64,000 bases of DNA from an uncultured Anaeromassilibacillus sp. (lineage in GTDB: Bacteria; Bacillota; Clostridia; Oscillospirales; Acutalibacteraceae). A model generated the notes under the pieces. That model worked only from the letters and a program-made list of their open reading frames with translations. It did no database searches and was not told the DNA's origin. The stretch is from assembly GCA_930987725.1 (NCBI GenBank), contig CAKNKY010000003.1, positions 62,001 through 126,000 on the forward strand. Reading direction: 5' to 3'. Shown here piece after piece: positions 49,193 through 58,083 of the stretch. Position 1 is the stretch's first letter, and each line of letters opens with the position of its first letter. Both the position numbers and the translations under genes were made by a program.

Positions 49193-50956
49193 ATGCCAAA
49201 GAAGAAAAATCCGTGGTGGCTGTGGCTGCTGCCGTTACCAATTATTTGGTGGGCAGCGCTGCTTGCCGCCGGAAGCTGGAACACAGGGATGAATCTTGTG
49301 GAACTATTGGAAAAACTTGCCACAGTCATGAACAATCCCTTCTCCATTCACTGGACGGAAGCTTCCTTCCGGTGCCTAATCCTGTTTTCCCTGATCTATG
49401 CTGCTGTGGCCATTGTCGCTGTTTCCAGCCGGAAAAACTTCCGGCGAGGCGAGGAATACGGCTCCGCGCAGTGGGGCGATGTGTTCCGGATTGTGAAACG
49501 GTATCAGGACAAAAAGCATCCAAAACAAAATCTCATCCTGACCCAACATTTCCGGATGGGCCTTGACGGGCATAAGCACAAGCGTAATACCAACGTGCTG
49601 GTTATCGGCGGCAGCGGCGCGGGCAAAAGCCGGTCTTATGCGATCCCCAATGTCCTTACCTGCGGGGATTGTTCCATGGTCATCTGCGATGCAAAGTCCG
49701 AAATCCTGCGAAAAACGGGCGCAGCTTTGAAAGCAAACGGTTTTGAAGTGCGGGTGTTTGACCTGTTATCTCCGGACACCTCTTTCTGTTACAATCCGCT
49801 TGCCTATGTGCGGGACGACAAGGATGTGCTGCGCCTCATTGAGACGCTCATCCAGAGCACGACCCCGCCCGGCGCGCAGAACACCGATCCGTTCTGGACC
49901 AAATCCGAAACGGCATTGCTTCAAGCTCTCGTCCTCTACCTCATCCATGAAGCGCCGCCCGAGGAACAGAACTTTTCCATGGTGATGGAGATGCTGGCCG
50001 CCGCCGAGGTGCGCGAGGAAGAGGACGTGGACTTTGAATCGCCGCTCGATATCCTGTTCGCAAGGCTCGAAATGCGCGACCCGGAGAGTATCGCGGTTAA
50101 GCAGTACCATATCTTTAAGATGGGCGCAGGCAAGACCCTAAAATCGATCCTGATTAGCGCGGGGGTGCGGCTGGCGGCTTTCAACCTGCCGCAGATCGCC
50201 CGGTTAACCTGCACCGACGATCTGCAGCTGGAGAATTTAGGAGAAAAGAAGATCGCGCTGTTCTGCTGCATTCCCGACTCGGATAAGTCCCTCAACTATC
50301 TGGTCGGTATGATGATCGGCCAGCTCATCCAGACGCTCTATTATATGGCGGATCGGAAATACAAGGGCAGGCTACCGGTGCCCGTCCATCTGCTCATCGA
50401 TGAAGCGCCGAACATCGCCTTGCCGACGGACAACTTCCTGCCCTGGCTGGCCACCATGCGCAGCCGCAACATCTTTTGCAGCTACATCGCGCAGAATATG
50501 GCGCAGATTAAGGCGCTCTTTAAGGAGCAATGGGAATCGCTGGTGGGGTTGTGCGATGAATTTCTTTTTTTGGGCAGCAACGAGAAAGAAACGCACAAAT
50601 ATGTTTCCGAGCTGATGGGCAAGGAGACGCTCTCGACGAACACCTATGGCCGCACGAAAGGCCGCAGCGGCAGCTTCAGCGTCAACGACCAGCAGAGCGG
50701 TCGCGAACTGCTCACCCCGGACGAGGTGCGGCTGCTGGACAACCGGAAAGCGATCCTGTTCGTGCGGGGAGAACGCCCCGTGCTGGATGATAAATATGAT
50801 CTGATGCGCCATCCCAACATCAAGCTTACCGAGGACGGCGGCGCCCCGCCTTACGATTACACGCAGGCCAGGGACGCCGCTGATGACCTTAACTATTCAC
50901 CGGATCAGTATGAGAACTTTGAACTGCTCGAACCGGAAGAATTGGAACGAAACTGA
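49193..50956 (+). CDS. virD4: Type IV coupling protein (VirD4/TraG family)
   Basis: Encodes 587 aa. Two N-terminal helices (WWLWLLPLPIIWWAALLAA and CLILFSLIYAAVAIVAV) anchor the hexamer in the membrane. Walker A is IGGSGAGKSR (about 138-147) and Walker B is LLIDEAPNIALP near residue 402. The segment YGSAQWGD before Walker A is typical of Firmicutes VirD4. It receives the relaxase-bound DNA and feeds it, using ATP, to the VirB4/VirB6 channel. ATG 49193 has GGAGG six bases upstream. Confidence 0.92.
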   Translation: MPKKKNPWWLWLLPLPIIWWAALLAAGSWNTGMNLVELLEKLATVMNNPFSIHWTEASFRCLILFSLIYAAVAIVAVSSRKNFRRGEEYGSAQWGDVFRIVKRYQDKKHPKQNLILTQHFRMGLDGHKHKRNTNVLVIGGSGAGKSRSYAIPNVLTCGDCSMVICDAKSEILRKTGAALKANGFEVRVFDLLSPDTSFCYNPLAYVRDDKDVLRLIETLIQSTTPPGAQNTDPFWTKSETALLQALVLYLIHEAPPEEQNFSMVMEMLAAAEVREEEDVDFESPLDILFARLEMRDPESIAVKQYHIFKMGAGKTLKSILISAGVRLAAFNLPQIARLTCTDDLQLENLGEKKIALFCCIPDSDKSLNYLVGMMIGQLIQTLYYMADRKYKGRLPVPVHLLIDEAPNIALPTDNFLPWLATMRSRNIFCSYIAQNMAQIKALFKEQWESLVGLCDEFLFLGSNEKETHKYVSELMGKETLSTNTYGRTKGRSGSFSVNDQQSGRELLTPDEVRLLDNRKAILFVRGERPVLDDKYDLMRHPNIKLTEDGGAPPYDYTQARDAADDLNYSPDQYENFELLEPEELERN

Positions 50957-50964
50957 ATGGAGGT

Positions 50965-51324
50965 ATGCTTCTGAATCAATTTTTCAAACGTAAGAAATCC
51001 GAACATCCCACGAAGCTGGGCAAAAAGGGGAAGCTGGGCTTTGCGCTCTATGCAGCCCTTGCGGCTGCCGTCTGTTTCCCGCTTGCCGTTTTCGCGGCCA
51101 GCGATCCGCTCGGCGCAATCAGCAATTTATCAGATTTTATTTTTGCCTTGATCCGCGCCATCGGCCTCATCCTGTTGGGCTGGGGCGTGGTGCAAGTAGG
51201 CCTCTCCTTCCAGAGCCATGACCCCAGCCAGCGGTCGCAGGGCTTTCTCACCCTTGCGGGCGGTCTTGTCGTGACCTTCGCCAAGGAGATCCTTGATCTG
51301 ATCACCGGCGGCGGAACTCCGTGA
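50965..51324 (+). CDS. Maff2-family membrane protein (possible pilin-like channel subunit)
   Basis: Encodes 119 aa as an ORF; ATG 50965 is one base from GGAGG, and in-frame CTG 50971 lies at seven. A basic start (QFFKRKKSEHPTKLGKKGK) is followed by a hydrophobic helix (LYAALAAAVCFPLAVFAAS) that could be a signal peptide with an FAAS cut site, then a second helix (ALIRAIGLILLGWGVVQVG) and the motif SHDPSQRSQGFLTLAGGLVV. This two-helix form, lying between virD4 and virB6, resembles VirB2/TrbC-type subunits; the Maff2 name is from memory of the family. Confidence 0.72.
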   Translation: MLLNQFFKRKKSEHPTKLGKKGKLGFALYAALAAAVCFPLAVFAASDPLGAISNLSDFIFALIRAIGLILLGWGVVQVGLSFQSHDPSQRSQGFLTLAGGLVVTFAKEILDLITGGGTP

Positions 51325-51343
51325 CCCGGCCGGGAGGGACGCC

Positions 51344-52174
51344 ATGAACTGGGTAATCGACAATCTCAACTCTGCGCTGGGAACCTGGAACGACAAGTTA
51401 ACCGAAATCTGGGCACTGCTCACCCAGGACCCCGCCACCTTCAAGGGCGGCGGGATCTGGAACGTGATGATAAACATCAACGGAGCGCTCAAGGCTATCG
51501 GCTACGGATTGCTCGTCCTGTTCTTCGCGGCCGGAGTGGTGAAAACATGTTCGGGCCTTGCGGAACTGAAAAAACCGGAGCACGCCCTCAAGCTGTTTCT
51601 CCGGTTCGTGCTGGCAAAAGCCGCCGTGGGGTACGGCCTCGATCTAATGCTGGCCATCTTCTCGATTGTGCAGGGGATCGTCTCCACCATCATCGGGCAG
51701 TCGGGGCTGGCCGGATCAGGCGGCGCATCGCTCCCGCAGGACGTGATCGACAAAATCAATGCCGTAGGCTTTTGGGATTCCATACCGCTTTGGATCGTGA
51801 CGCTGCTCGGCAGTTTGTTTATTACCGTGCTGTCGTTCGTCATGATCCTGACGGTGTACAGCCGGATGTTCAAACTCTTTATTTTTGCCGCCATCGCGCC
51901 GGTTCCACTCTCCACTTTTGCCGGGGAACCCACCAGTAATATCGGGAAAAACTTCCTCCGATCCTACGCCGGCGCATGTCTGGAAGGGGCGGTGATCGCG
52001 CTGGCGTGCATCATTTTCAGCGCGATGGCTTCCGCCCCGCCGGCTGTCGATCCGAATGTTTCCGCCGTTACCGCCGTATGGAGTTATGTTGCGGAATTGG
52101 CGTTCAACTTGCTGGTTCTCGTCGGTGCGGTCAAGATGAGCGACCGGATTGTGAAAGAACTATTGGGGTTATGA
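51344..52174 (+). CDS. VirB6/TrbL-like polytopic channel protein
   Basis: Encodes 276 aa with five or six hydrophobic segments (IGYGLLVLFFAAGVVK, LGSLFITVLSFVMILTVYS, LFIFAAIAPVPLSTF, CLEGAVIALACIIFSAMA and LAFNLLVLVGAVKM). It is the inner-membrane channel subunit of Gram-positive type IV secretion. The N terminus (NWVIDNLNSALGTWNDKLTEIW) is typical of the Clostridia version. ATG 51344 has GGGAGGGA upstream, and it is 16 bases before prgI. Confidence 0.85.
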   Translation: MNWVIDNLNSALGTWNDKLTEIWALLTQDPATFKGGGIWNVMININGALKAIGYGLLVLFFAAGVVKTCSGLAELKKPEHALKLFLRFVLAKAAVGYGLDLMLAIFSIVQGIVSTIIGQSGLAGSGGASLPQDVIDKINAVGFWDSIPLWIVTLLGSLFITVLSFVMILTVYSRMFKLFIFAAIAPVPLSTFAGEPTSNIGKNFLRSYAGACLEGAVIALACIIFSAMASAPPAVDPNVSAVTAVWSYVAELAFNLLVLVGAVKMSDRIVKELLGL

Positions 52175-52190
52175 AGGACGGTGATCTTTT

Positions 52191-52544
52191 ATCGAAGTCA
52201 AAGTTATCAAGGAAATCCGGGATTATAGGGAATCCATTTTCTTCGGGCTGAATACCCGGCAGTTTTTCTGTTCGCTGCTGGCGGTCGGGACGGCTGTGGG
52301 ATTATACTTCCTGTTCAGCCCGATGCTGGGGATAGAGGGAACCGGATGGATTTGCATTCTTGGCGCCGCGCCGTTTGCCGCCTGTGGATTTTTCCGGTAT
52401 CACGGCATGACCGCCGAACAGTTCGCCTGGGCGTGGTTCCAGTCGGAATTCCTTATGCCAAAGAAGCTGGTCTTTCAATCCGACTGCTTCTACTACGAAC
52501 TGCTCGCATGCGCGCGCAAAAAGCGCAAAAGTAAAATGAAATAA
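52191..52544 (+). CDS. PrgI-family conjugation protein with a probable ATC start
   Basis: Encodes about 117 aa. The PrgI pattern (EVKVIKEIRDYRESIFFGL then TRQFFCSLLAVGTAVGLYF, a second helix, and WFQSEFLMPKKLVF) is clear. An in-frame TGA at 52182-52184 closes the frame upstream, and the first ATG/GTG/TTG is the GTG at 52296, inside the first membrane helix. The ATC at 52191 lies at good distance from AAGGACGG and matches the expected first residue. PrgI/VirB3-type proteins are inner-membrane partners of VirB4. Confidence 0.75.
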   Translation: MEVKVIKEIRDYRESIFFGLNTRQFFCSLLAVGTAVGLYFLFSPMLGIEGTGWICILGAAPFAACGFFRYHGMTAEQFAWAWFQSEFLMPKKLVFQSDCFYYELLACARKKRKSKMK

Positions 52545-52556
52545 GGGGGCCTGCCT

Positions 52557-54902
52557 ATCATCAAAACGCTTGCAAAAGCAATCAAACTGGAAAAAGAAAA
52601 ATTCAAAATCCCGCGCTCCGTGCAGGGCGCCATCCCGATCCGCCGTATTTGGGAGGATGGGATTTTCCAGTCTGGGAACCTGTTTTCCAAAACCTTTTCG
52701 TTCACCGACATCAATTACAGCATTGCAGGGAAAGAGGACAAAACCGCCATGTTCCTTGATTACGCCGAACTGCTCAACTCGCTCGATTCCGGTTCGAGCG
52801 CCAAGATCACGATCCACAACCGCCGCGTGGATCGCAAACGGCTGGAAGAATCCCTGCTGCTTCCGCCCAAAAAGGATGGGTTAGATTCCTTCCGCGAGGA
52901 ATACAACCGGATGCTCCTCTCCCAGGCCGCAGGCAACGGGAGCAGCCTCGTGCAGGAACGCTACCTGACCGTCAGCGCGGCGAAACGGAGCATCGAGGAA
53001 GCCCGCCGGTTCTTCTCCCGCATCGGCTCTGATCTGCTGGCACGATTCTCCCAGCTTTCCTCCTTCGGGCGGGAACTGGACGCTGCCGCGCGGCTGCAAA
53101 TCCTGCATGATTTCTTCCATGCCGGAAAATCCGCGCCCTTTGTATTTGATCTACAAGATCATATGCGGAAAGGGCATTCCTTCAAGGATTGGTTCTGCCC
53201 TGACTCAATGGAGCTTCACAAGGACTGCTTCCAAATTGATGACCGCTGGGGCCGGGTGCTGTATTTGCAGGATTACGCCAACTATATTCGCGATGCGATG
53301 ATCGCGGAGCTCTGCAATCTGGACCGCAGCCTCATGTTGTCGATTGATATCCTGCCTGTCCCCACCGACGAGGCGGTCAAGGAGATTCAGAACCGTCTGC
53401 TGGGCATCCAGACGAACATCGCCAACTGGCAGCGGCGGCAGAATGCGAATCAGAATTTTTCCGCGACGGTGCCGTATGATTTGGAGCAGCAGCAAAAGGA
53501 AACCACTGAGGTGCTCGACGATCTCACAACCCGCGACCAGCGGATGATGTTTGGGCTGGTGACGCTTGTTCACATGGCCGATACAAAAAAGCAGCTGGAC
53601 AGCGATACAGAAACCATCCTCTCTGCCGCAGGAAAGAACCTGTGCCGGATGAGCGTGCTGCGCTGGCAGCAGAAGGACGGGCTGGACACCGCCCTGCCCT
53701 ACGGCGTGCGGAAGATCCACGCGCTGCGCTCCCTGACCACGGAAAGCGCCGCTGTGCTCATCCCGTTCCGCGCACAGGAAATCCTGCACGAGGGTGGCAT
53801 TTATTACGGACAAAACGCCGTGTCCAAGAACCGGATTGTAGCCAACCGAAGGAAACTGCTCAACGGCAACAGCTTCCGGCTGGGTGTGTCGGGTTCCGGA
53901 AAAAGCTTTTCCGCGAAAGAGGAAATCGTCAGCATCGCGCTTTCCACGGAGGATGATATTTTAATTTTGGATCCGGAATCGGAATTTACATTCTTGACCG
54001 AAGCGTTGGGCGGCGAGGTGATCCACATTTCGGCTACGTCGGATACCCACGTCAACGCGATGGATATGGACAAATCGTATGGCGATGCGCGGAACCCGCT
54101 CATTGAAAAATCCCAGTTCCTCCTTTCGCTGTTCGAGCAGCTGGTGGGCGCGGGGAACATCAGCGCAAAGGAAAAATCTATTCTCGACCGCTGTACAAGT
54201 GAAGTCTATCGGACCTATCTGTCCAACCATTGCCTGGGCGAAGTTCCCACCTTAAAAGATCTGTACAACACTTTGTTGCAGCAGCCCGAACCGGAAGCCC
54301 AAGGGCTGGCGCTCTCCTCCGAGCTGTTCATCACCGGCAGCTTGAACACCTTTGCGCAGCCGACCAATGTGGACACGAAAGCCCGCATCATCGACTACGA
54401 CATCCGCGAACTCGGCGAGCAGCTGCTCCCCATCGGGATGCTGGTGACGCTGGACGCCATCTTTAACCGGGTGATTCAGAACTGGAAGAAGGGAAAAACG
54501 ACATGGATCTTCGCAGATGAGATCTATCTGCTGTTCAAATACCAGTACAGCGCGGAATTTTTCTACAAGCTGTGGAAGCGGATTCGCAAATACAGAGGTT
54601 TGATTACAGGGTTAACACAGAACATCGAGGAACTCCTGCGCTCTGACACCGCCCGTCTCATGCTGGCGAACAGCGAATTCCTTGTCCTGCTCAACCAGTC
54701 GGCCACCGACCGGGATGAACTCGCCAAGCTGCTGCATATCTCGGAAACGCAGCTTTCCTACATTACAAACGTCCCTGCCGGCTGCGGCCTCATCCGTTGT
54801 GCCGGAAATATCGTGCCGTTTGAAAACAGCTTCCCGAAAAACACCAAATTATACAAATTGATGACCACGAAGCCGGACGAGGCTCTGCGGGAGGGCAGCT
54901 GA
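52557..54902 (+). CDS. virB4: VirB4-type conjugation ATPase with a probable ATC start
   Basis: Encodes about 781 aa. Walker A is GVSGSGKSFSA near residue 443 and Walker B is WIFADEIYLLF near 650; the N-terminal domain has SVQGAIPIRRIWEDGIFQSG and MFLDYAELLNSLDSGSSAK, typical of Firmicutes VirB4. The conserved N terminus (IKTLAKAIKLEKEKFKIPR) starts at ATC 52557 or 52560, eight to eleven bases after AAGGGGG. The previous in-frame stop is the prgI TAA (52542-52544), and the first ordinary start is GTG 52620, 20 codons in. It powers assembly and DNA movement. It overlaps the next gene by one base. Confidence 0.9.
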   Translation: MIKTLAKAIKLEKEKFKIPRSVQGAIPIRRIWEDGIFQSGNLFSKTFSFTDINYSIAGKEDKTAMFLDYAELLNSLDSGSSAKITIHNRRVDRKRLEESLLLPPKKDGLDSFREEYNRMLLSQAAGNGSSLVQERYLTVSAAKRSIEEARRFFSRIGSDLLARFSQLSSFGRELDAAARLQILHDFFHAGKSAPFVFDLQDHMRKGHSFKDWFCPDSMELHKDCFQIDDRWGRVLYLQDYANYIRDAMIAELCNLDRSLMLSIDILPVPTDEAVKEIQNRLLGIQTNIANWQRRQNANQNFSATVPYDLEQQQKETTEVLDDLTTRDQRMMFGLVTLVHMADTKKQLDSDTETILSAAGKNLCRMSVLRWQQKDGLDTALPYGVRKIHALRSLTTESAAVLIPFRAQEILHEGGIYYGQNAVSKNRIVANRRKLLNGNSFRLGVSGSGKSFSAKEEIVSIALSTEDDILILDPESEFTFLTEALGGEVIHISATSDTHVNAMDMDKSYGDARNPLIEKSQFLLSLFEQLVGAGNISAKEKSILDRCTSEVYRTYLSNHCLGEVPTLKDLYNTLLQQPEPEAQGLALSSELFITGSLNTFAQPTNVDTKARIIDYDIRELGEQLLPIGMLVTLDAIFNRVIQNWKKGKTTWIFADEIYLLFKYQYSAEFFYKLWKRIRKYRGLITGLTQNIEELLRSDTARLMLANSEFLVLLNQSATDRDELAKLLHISETQLSYITNVPAGCGLIRCAGNIVPFENSFPKNTKLYKLMTTKPDEALREGS

Positions 54903-56851
54903 TGCGGGACATCAGGCAGAAACCGGAGGACCGGGAGCCGAAAACGCTCAAACGCGCGAGCAGAATCCCCAAAACCTTCCTGCGGGATATTGCGGAAAAA
55001 TCCAGAGCAAAAACGGTGGAGGAAATGCGATCCGCGCCCTTTGACAGCCGGCAGGAGGAATCCTCCAACACCCCGGCCAACCATGCCGGGGAACAGATGG
55101 TTTCCACTGGGAAGAATATTGTGCAAAAGGGTGCGGATCTGGCGTTCCGCGGCGGGAAAAACTTGGCGCGTAAGATGCGGGAACGGGCGGTTTACCGTGT
55201 CAAACAGCGGACGCAGGGGATCCGGAGGAATACCGGGAAAGACCAAAATATCCGGGAAAATTCATTCTCTGCGCATTCGCCGGAGACACATTCTTCCCCT
55301 TCTGAGCCGGGCGCGGGAAATCCCCGTGCTGCGCAGACCAGGATGCGGGCATCCCGGCAGTCGTTTTCGCGCACGGGGAAGGACGCGCCCCACTTTTCCG
55401 CACAACAAACGACGGTACTACCTCATGTAACCAATCCATCAAGCCACTCGAAGGGCAGGGACTCCCCGCCCTTCGGCTGCTTTTCTGCTGAAAGAAAGCT
55501 TCCCCGCTGCCCGGATGTAAAACGGCAGGGGTTCCCTATCCGGGAGAAGCCGAAATGGGGAGTCCAAACGGTACGGCTCACTGTCAGGCAATCGGAAAAG
55601 AAGATCCGCACGGCGCAGAAAACCGTGCAGAAAGCGCGGCAGGCGCAGAAAGCCGCCGCCCGCTCCGCCAAACGGGCACAGCAAGCAGCGCGGGCTTCCG
55701 TCCGAGCAGCGAAAACGGCGATTCGGGCCATCGTGACGGCGGGGAAAGCGGCCGTAGCCGCGGTTCGGACGCTCGCAGCCGCCCTCATCGCCGGGGGCTG
55801 GGTGGCGGTGGTTGTAGTCCTAGTCATTTGCATCGTCGGGGCAATCATCGGTTCCGTGTACGGCATTTTCGCGGATGATTCTCTAACCGCCGGACAGGGA
55901 ATCCCGGTACGGCAGGCGGTGGCCACGTTGGATGGAGAATTCCAGGATCGGATTGATTCCCTTTCCCAATCCATTTCCCATGACCGGTGGAACATCACCT
56001 CGAAAGACGGTTCCGCTTCGGTGCAGTGGGAGGACGTCCTCTCGGTCTTTTCCGCGCGAATTTCCGGGGACTTATCTCAAACGCCAATTACCACATTGAC
56101 GGACGCGCAACTTGCCGATCTCCGAACGCTCATGTGGGAGATGACAGAAATCGCCCCCGATACGCACACGGAAACGCATACCGAAACGGTCACGGGGATC
56201 GATGAAAACGGCAATGAAAAGACACATATGGAAACGGTGCGGGAAAAAATCCTGACCCTTGAAATCTCACACAAAACGCCGCAGGAGATGGCAACGGCCT
56301 ATGCGTTCAGCGACAGGCAGAATAGCTATCTTGCCCTGCTGACCTCGTCCGATACCGATCCGCTTTGGGAGCAGCTTCTTGGATCACATTCCACCGGGGC
56401 CGGAGAAATCATCTCACCGGATACCACATGGGAAGGGACGGGGATTTTCCAGTGGCCGCTGCCGGAAAGCTTCACTATCACCTCTTACTTCGGCAACCGG
56501 AAAGACCCGTTCACCGGACAGCCCTCCTACCATGACGGGACAGACATTGCGGCTCCGGCCGGGACGCCGATCCTTGCTGCCGCGGCCGGGACGGTGGAGA
56601 TTGCGAACGGCACGGATGCCTGGGGCGGCGGGTATGGGTACTACGTCAAAATCCGCCACAATGATTCGCTTGAGACGCTCTATGCGCATTGCTCGTCCCT
56701 TTGCGTTTCGGCGGGACAGAAAGTGAAGCAGGGCGAGGTGATTGCCTACGTGGGTACGACCGGCAATTCCACCGGGAACCATCTGCACTTTGAAGTGCGG
56801 GTGGACGGACAGAAAACAGACGCGCTGGCGTATTTTGAAAAAACCGGCTAG
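54902..56851 (+). CDS. VirB1-like M23 peptidoglycan endopeptidase with membrane anchor
   Basis: Encodes 649 aa. The N-terminal ~270 residues are basic, low-complexity and helical (TAQKTVQKARQAQKAAARS), cytoplasmic; one helix follows (WVAVVVVLVICIVGAIIGS, about 300-320); then an extracellular stalk region with a Thr/His-rich repeat (DTHTETHTETVTG). The C-terminal ~130 residues are an M23 (LytM) domain with the zinc motifs YHDGTDIAAP and HLHFEV and the catalytic AHCSSL. It opens the cell wall so the conjugation channel can pass. It is the last gene of the transfer operon. Confidence 0.87.
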   Translation: MRDIRQKPEDREPKTLKRASRIPKTFLRDIAEKSRAKTVEEMRSAPFDSRQEESSNTPANHAGEQMVSTGKNIVQKGADLAFRGGKNLARKMRERAVYRVKQRTQGIRRNTGKDQNIRENSFSAHSPETHSSPSEPGAGNPRAAQTRMRASRQSFSRTGKDAPHFSAQQTTVLPHVTNPSSHSKGRDSPPFGCFSAERKLPRCPDVKRQGFPIREKPKWGVQTVRLTVRQSEKKIRTAQKTVQKARQAQKAAARSAKRAQQAARASVRAAKTAIRAIVTAGKAAVAAVRTLAAALIAGGWVAVVVVLVICIVGAIIGSVYGIFADDSLTAGQGIPVRQAVATLDGEFQDRIDSLSQSISHDRWNITSKDGSASVQWEDVLSVFSARISGDLSQTPITTLTDAQLADLRTLMWEMTEIAPDTHTETHTETVTGIDENGNEKTHMETVREKILTLEISHKTPQEMATAYAFSDRQNSYLALLTSSDTDPLWEQLLGSHSTGAGEIISPDTTWEGTGIFQWPLPESFTITSYFGNRKDPFTGQPSYHDGTDIAAPAGTPILAAAAGTVEIANGTDAWGGGYGYYVKIRHNDSLETLYAHCSSLCVSAGQKVKQGEVIAYVGTTGNSTGNHLHFEVRVDGQKTDALAYFEKTG

Positions 56852-56908
56852 GTATTTGCCAGAAAATGGGGAATTATATGGACTCTGGCGGCGCGCTGCA
56901 TCTCCGTC

Positions 56909-56917
56909 TGCTACAAT
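56909..56917 (+). promoter_or_regulatory. Extended -10 promoter for the tyrosine recombinase gene
   Basis: TG-C-TACAAT, with transcription expected near 56924, followed by an AAGG-containing leader and the ATG at 56944. No convincing -35 box. Confidence 0.5.
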
Positions 56918-56943
56918 AGAAGGAAAACAAAGGGGTTTTACAC

Positions 56944-57777
56944 ATGCAGACGGCGAGGGTGCTGAAAGGCTTTGAGCAATATCTCATCCGGGAGGAACGC
57001 GGGAAAGCGACTATTCAGAAATATGTGCGGGACGCAGGGGAATTCCTGAGCTGGCTGGAAACGCGGGAACTCACCAAGGAGCAGGCGGTGGCCTGGAAGA
57101 AGCAGCTGGCCGGACAGCACATGTCCCCCATGACGGTCAACGGCAAGCTGGCGGCCATCAATCGCCTGTTCCTTTTTCTGGGTAAACCCGATTGCCGGGT
57201 GAAATACCTGAAGCTCCAGCGAAAGCTGTTCCGCAACACGGAACGGGAACTCACGCGGGAAGAGTTTGCCCGTCTGGTCGAAACAGCCCGTTCCACCGGC
57301 CGGGAGCGGCTTGCGCTGTTGATGGAAAGTATCTGTGCCACGGGAATCCGTGTCTCCGAGGTAAAATATCTCACCGTAGAAGCGGCGCAGGCAGGTTGTG
57401 TGGAGATTTCTCTCAAGGGCAAGATCCGCACAATCCTTATCCCCGGAAAACTGAGCAGGAAACTGCTGAAATATGCCAGAAAGCAAAAAACCGTTTCCGG
57501 CGAGATTTTTCTCACCAGAAACGGAAACGGCCTGACCCGTCACCAGATTTGGGCGGAGATGAAGGCGCTGTGCGCTGCGGCGCATGTCGCGCCTTCGAAG
57601 GTATTTCCCCACAACCTGCGACACCTGTTTGCCCGCACATTCTATAAGGTGTACCGCGATGTGGTCAAGCTGGCGAGCATTCTGGGCCACTCCAGCCTTG
57701 AAACGACGCGGATCTATCTCCTGGCCACCGGCGCGGAATACCGGAAGCAGATGAGCCGGTTGGGGCTGATCTCTTAA
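56944..57777 (+). CDS. Tyrosine site-specific recombinase (XerC/D-like), catalytically complete
   Basis: Encodes 277 aa. The core-binding domain (about 5-95) is followed by the catalytic domain with all active residues: R136 in ATGIRVSEV, a Lys in the beta-hairpin (LKGKIRT), H223 and R226 in HNLRHLF, H249 in LGHSS, and nucleophile Y258 in TRIYL. It lacks an arm-binding N-terminal domain, so it is more Xer-like than phage-integrase-like. It may integrate or excise the conjugative element, resolve dimers of its circular form, or invert a nearby segment. It has its own promoter after the transfer operon. Confidence 0.88.
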   Translation: MQTARVLKGFEQYLIREERGKATIQKYVRDAGEFLSWLETRELTKEQAVAWKKQLAGQHMSPMTVNGKLAAINRLFLFLGKPDCRVKYLKLQRKLFRNTERELTREEFARLVETARSTGRERLALLMESICATGIRVSEVKYLTVEAAQAGCVEISLKGKIRTILIPGKLSRKLLKYARKQKTVSGEIFLTRNGNGLTRHQIWAEMKALCAAAHVAPSKVFPHNLRHLFARTFYKVYRDVVKLASILGHSSLETTRIYLLATGAEYRKQMSRLGLIS

Positions 57778-57899
57778 CCTTTGATTAAGAACAGAATCAA
57801 TATTCAGTCCAAAATGGAAGAGAAATACCGGGTTTCCCTCCTTTTATCTTCTTCATTTTAGCATAATGGGAAGAGTATGACAAGGCGTTTCGCACCATT

Positions 57900-57929
57900 T
57901 TGCATGGGAAAACAAGCCAATCTGATAAT
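57900..57929 (+). promoter_or_regulatory. Promoter candidate overlapping the inverted repeat
   Basis: TTGCAT (57900-57905), an 18-base spacer and GATAAT (57924-57929). The spacer covers the left arm of the inverted repeat and the -10 box lies in its loop, so a protein bound to the repeat would control it. It points toward the polysaccharide locus. Confidence 0.45.
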
Positions 57930-57949
57930 TTTTTCCGATTGGCTTGTTT
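57910..57949. repeat. Perfect 13-base inverted repeat between the two recombinase genes
   Basis: AAACAAGCCAATC (57910-57922) and GATTGGCTTGTTT (57937-57949), a perfect inversion round 14 AT-rich bases. Arm length and centre size are close to those of Xer/integrase core sites (two arms of 11-13 bases), so it may be a recombinase or regulator binding site. It could also be an RNA hairpin in the leader of the next operon. Confidence 0.55.
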
Positions 57950-57962
57950 CACGCGCCCGCCG

Positions 57963-57996
57963 CCTCCTAAGCGCTTGTTTAGGAGGGCTTTTTTCC
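57963..57996 (+). terminator. Intrinsic terminator in the leader of the polysaccharide locus
   Basis: CCTCCTAA (57963-57970) pairs with TTAGGAGG (57979-57986), then GC and six T. It lies downstream of the candidate promoter at 57900 and upstream of the gene at 58084, so it may attenuate the polysaccharide operon rather than just end the recombinase transcript. Confidence 0.75.
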
Positions 57997-58083
57997 CTTT
58001 TCTCGCCTTTTTCACGCTACTCTTTTCGGATTTTATGGACGCCATATTGATTTTGTAGTATACGCAGGCAAGGAGGGACTGCC

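Larger units (their letters stand above)
28969..57777. mobile_element. Integrative and conjugative element (limits approximate)
   Basis: All genes here point right and form one functional set: partition (29376-30580), DNA methylation and SAM supply, surface adhesin with sortase, relaxase, MobC and a candidate oriT (45487-47725), coupling protein and type IV secretion proteins (48011-56851), and a tyrosine recombinase (56944-57777). The left limit is put at the tRNA-Ala 3' end by analogy with known elements. The right limit is put after the recombinase, because polysaccharide genes follow. No direct repeat of the tRNA end was found on the right, so either the edge lies beyond 64 kb or the element is integrated differently or is plasmid-derived. 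ParM/ParR suggests a plasmid stage. Confidence 0.75.

Noticed and set aside
57778..58083. Search for a right-hand attachment site copying the tRNA-Ala 3' end
   Set aside because: No stretch resembling GGTTCGAATCCCTCCAGG was found here or in the rest of the sequence up to 64 kb, so no attR is reported.
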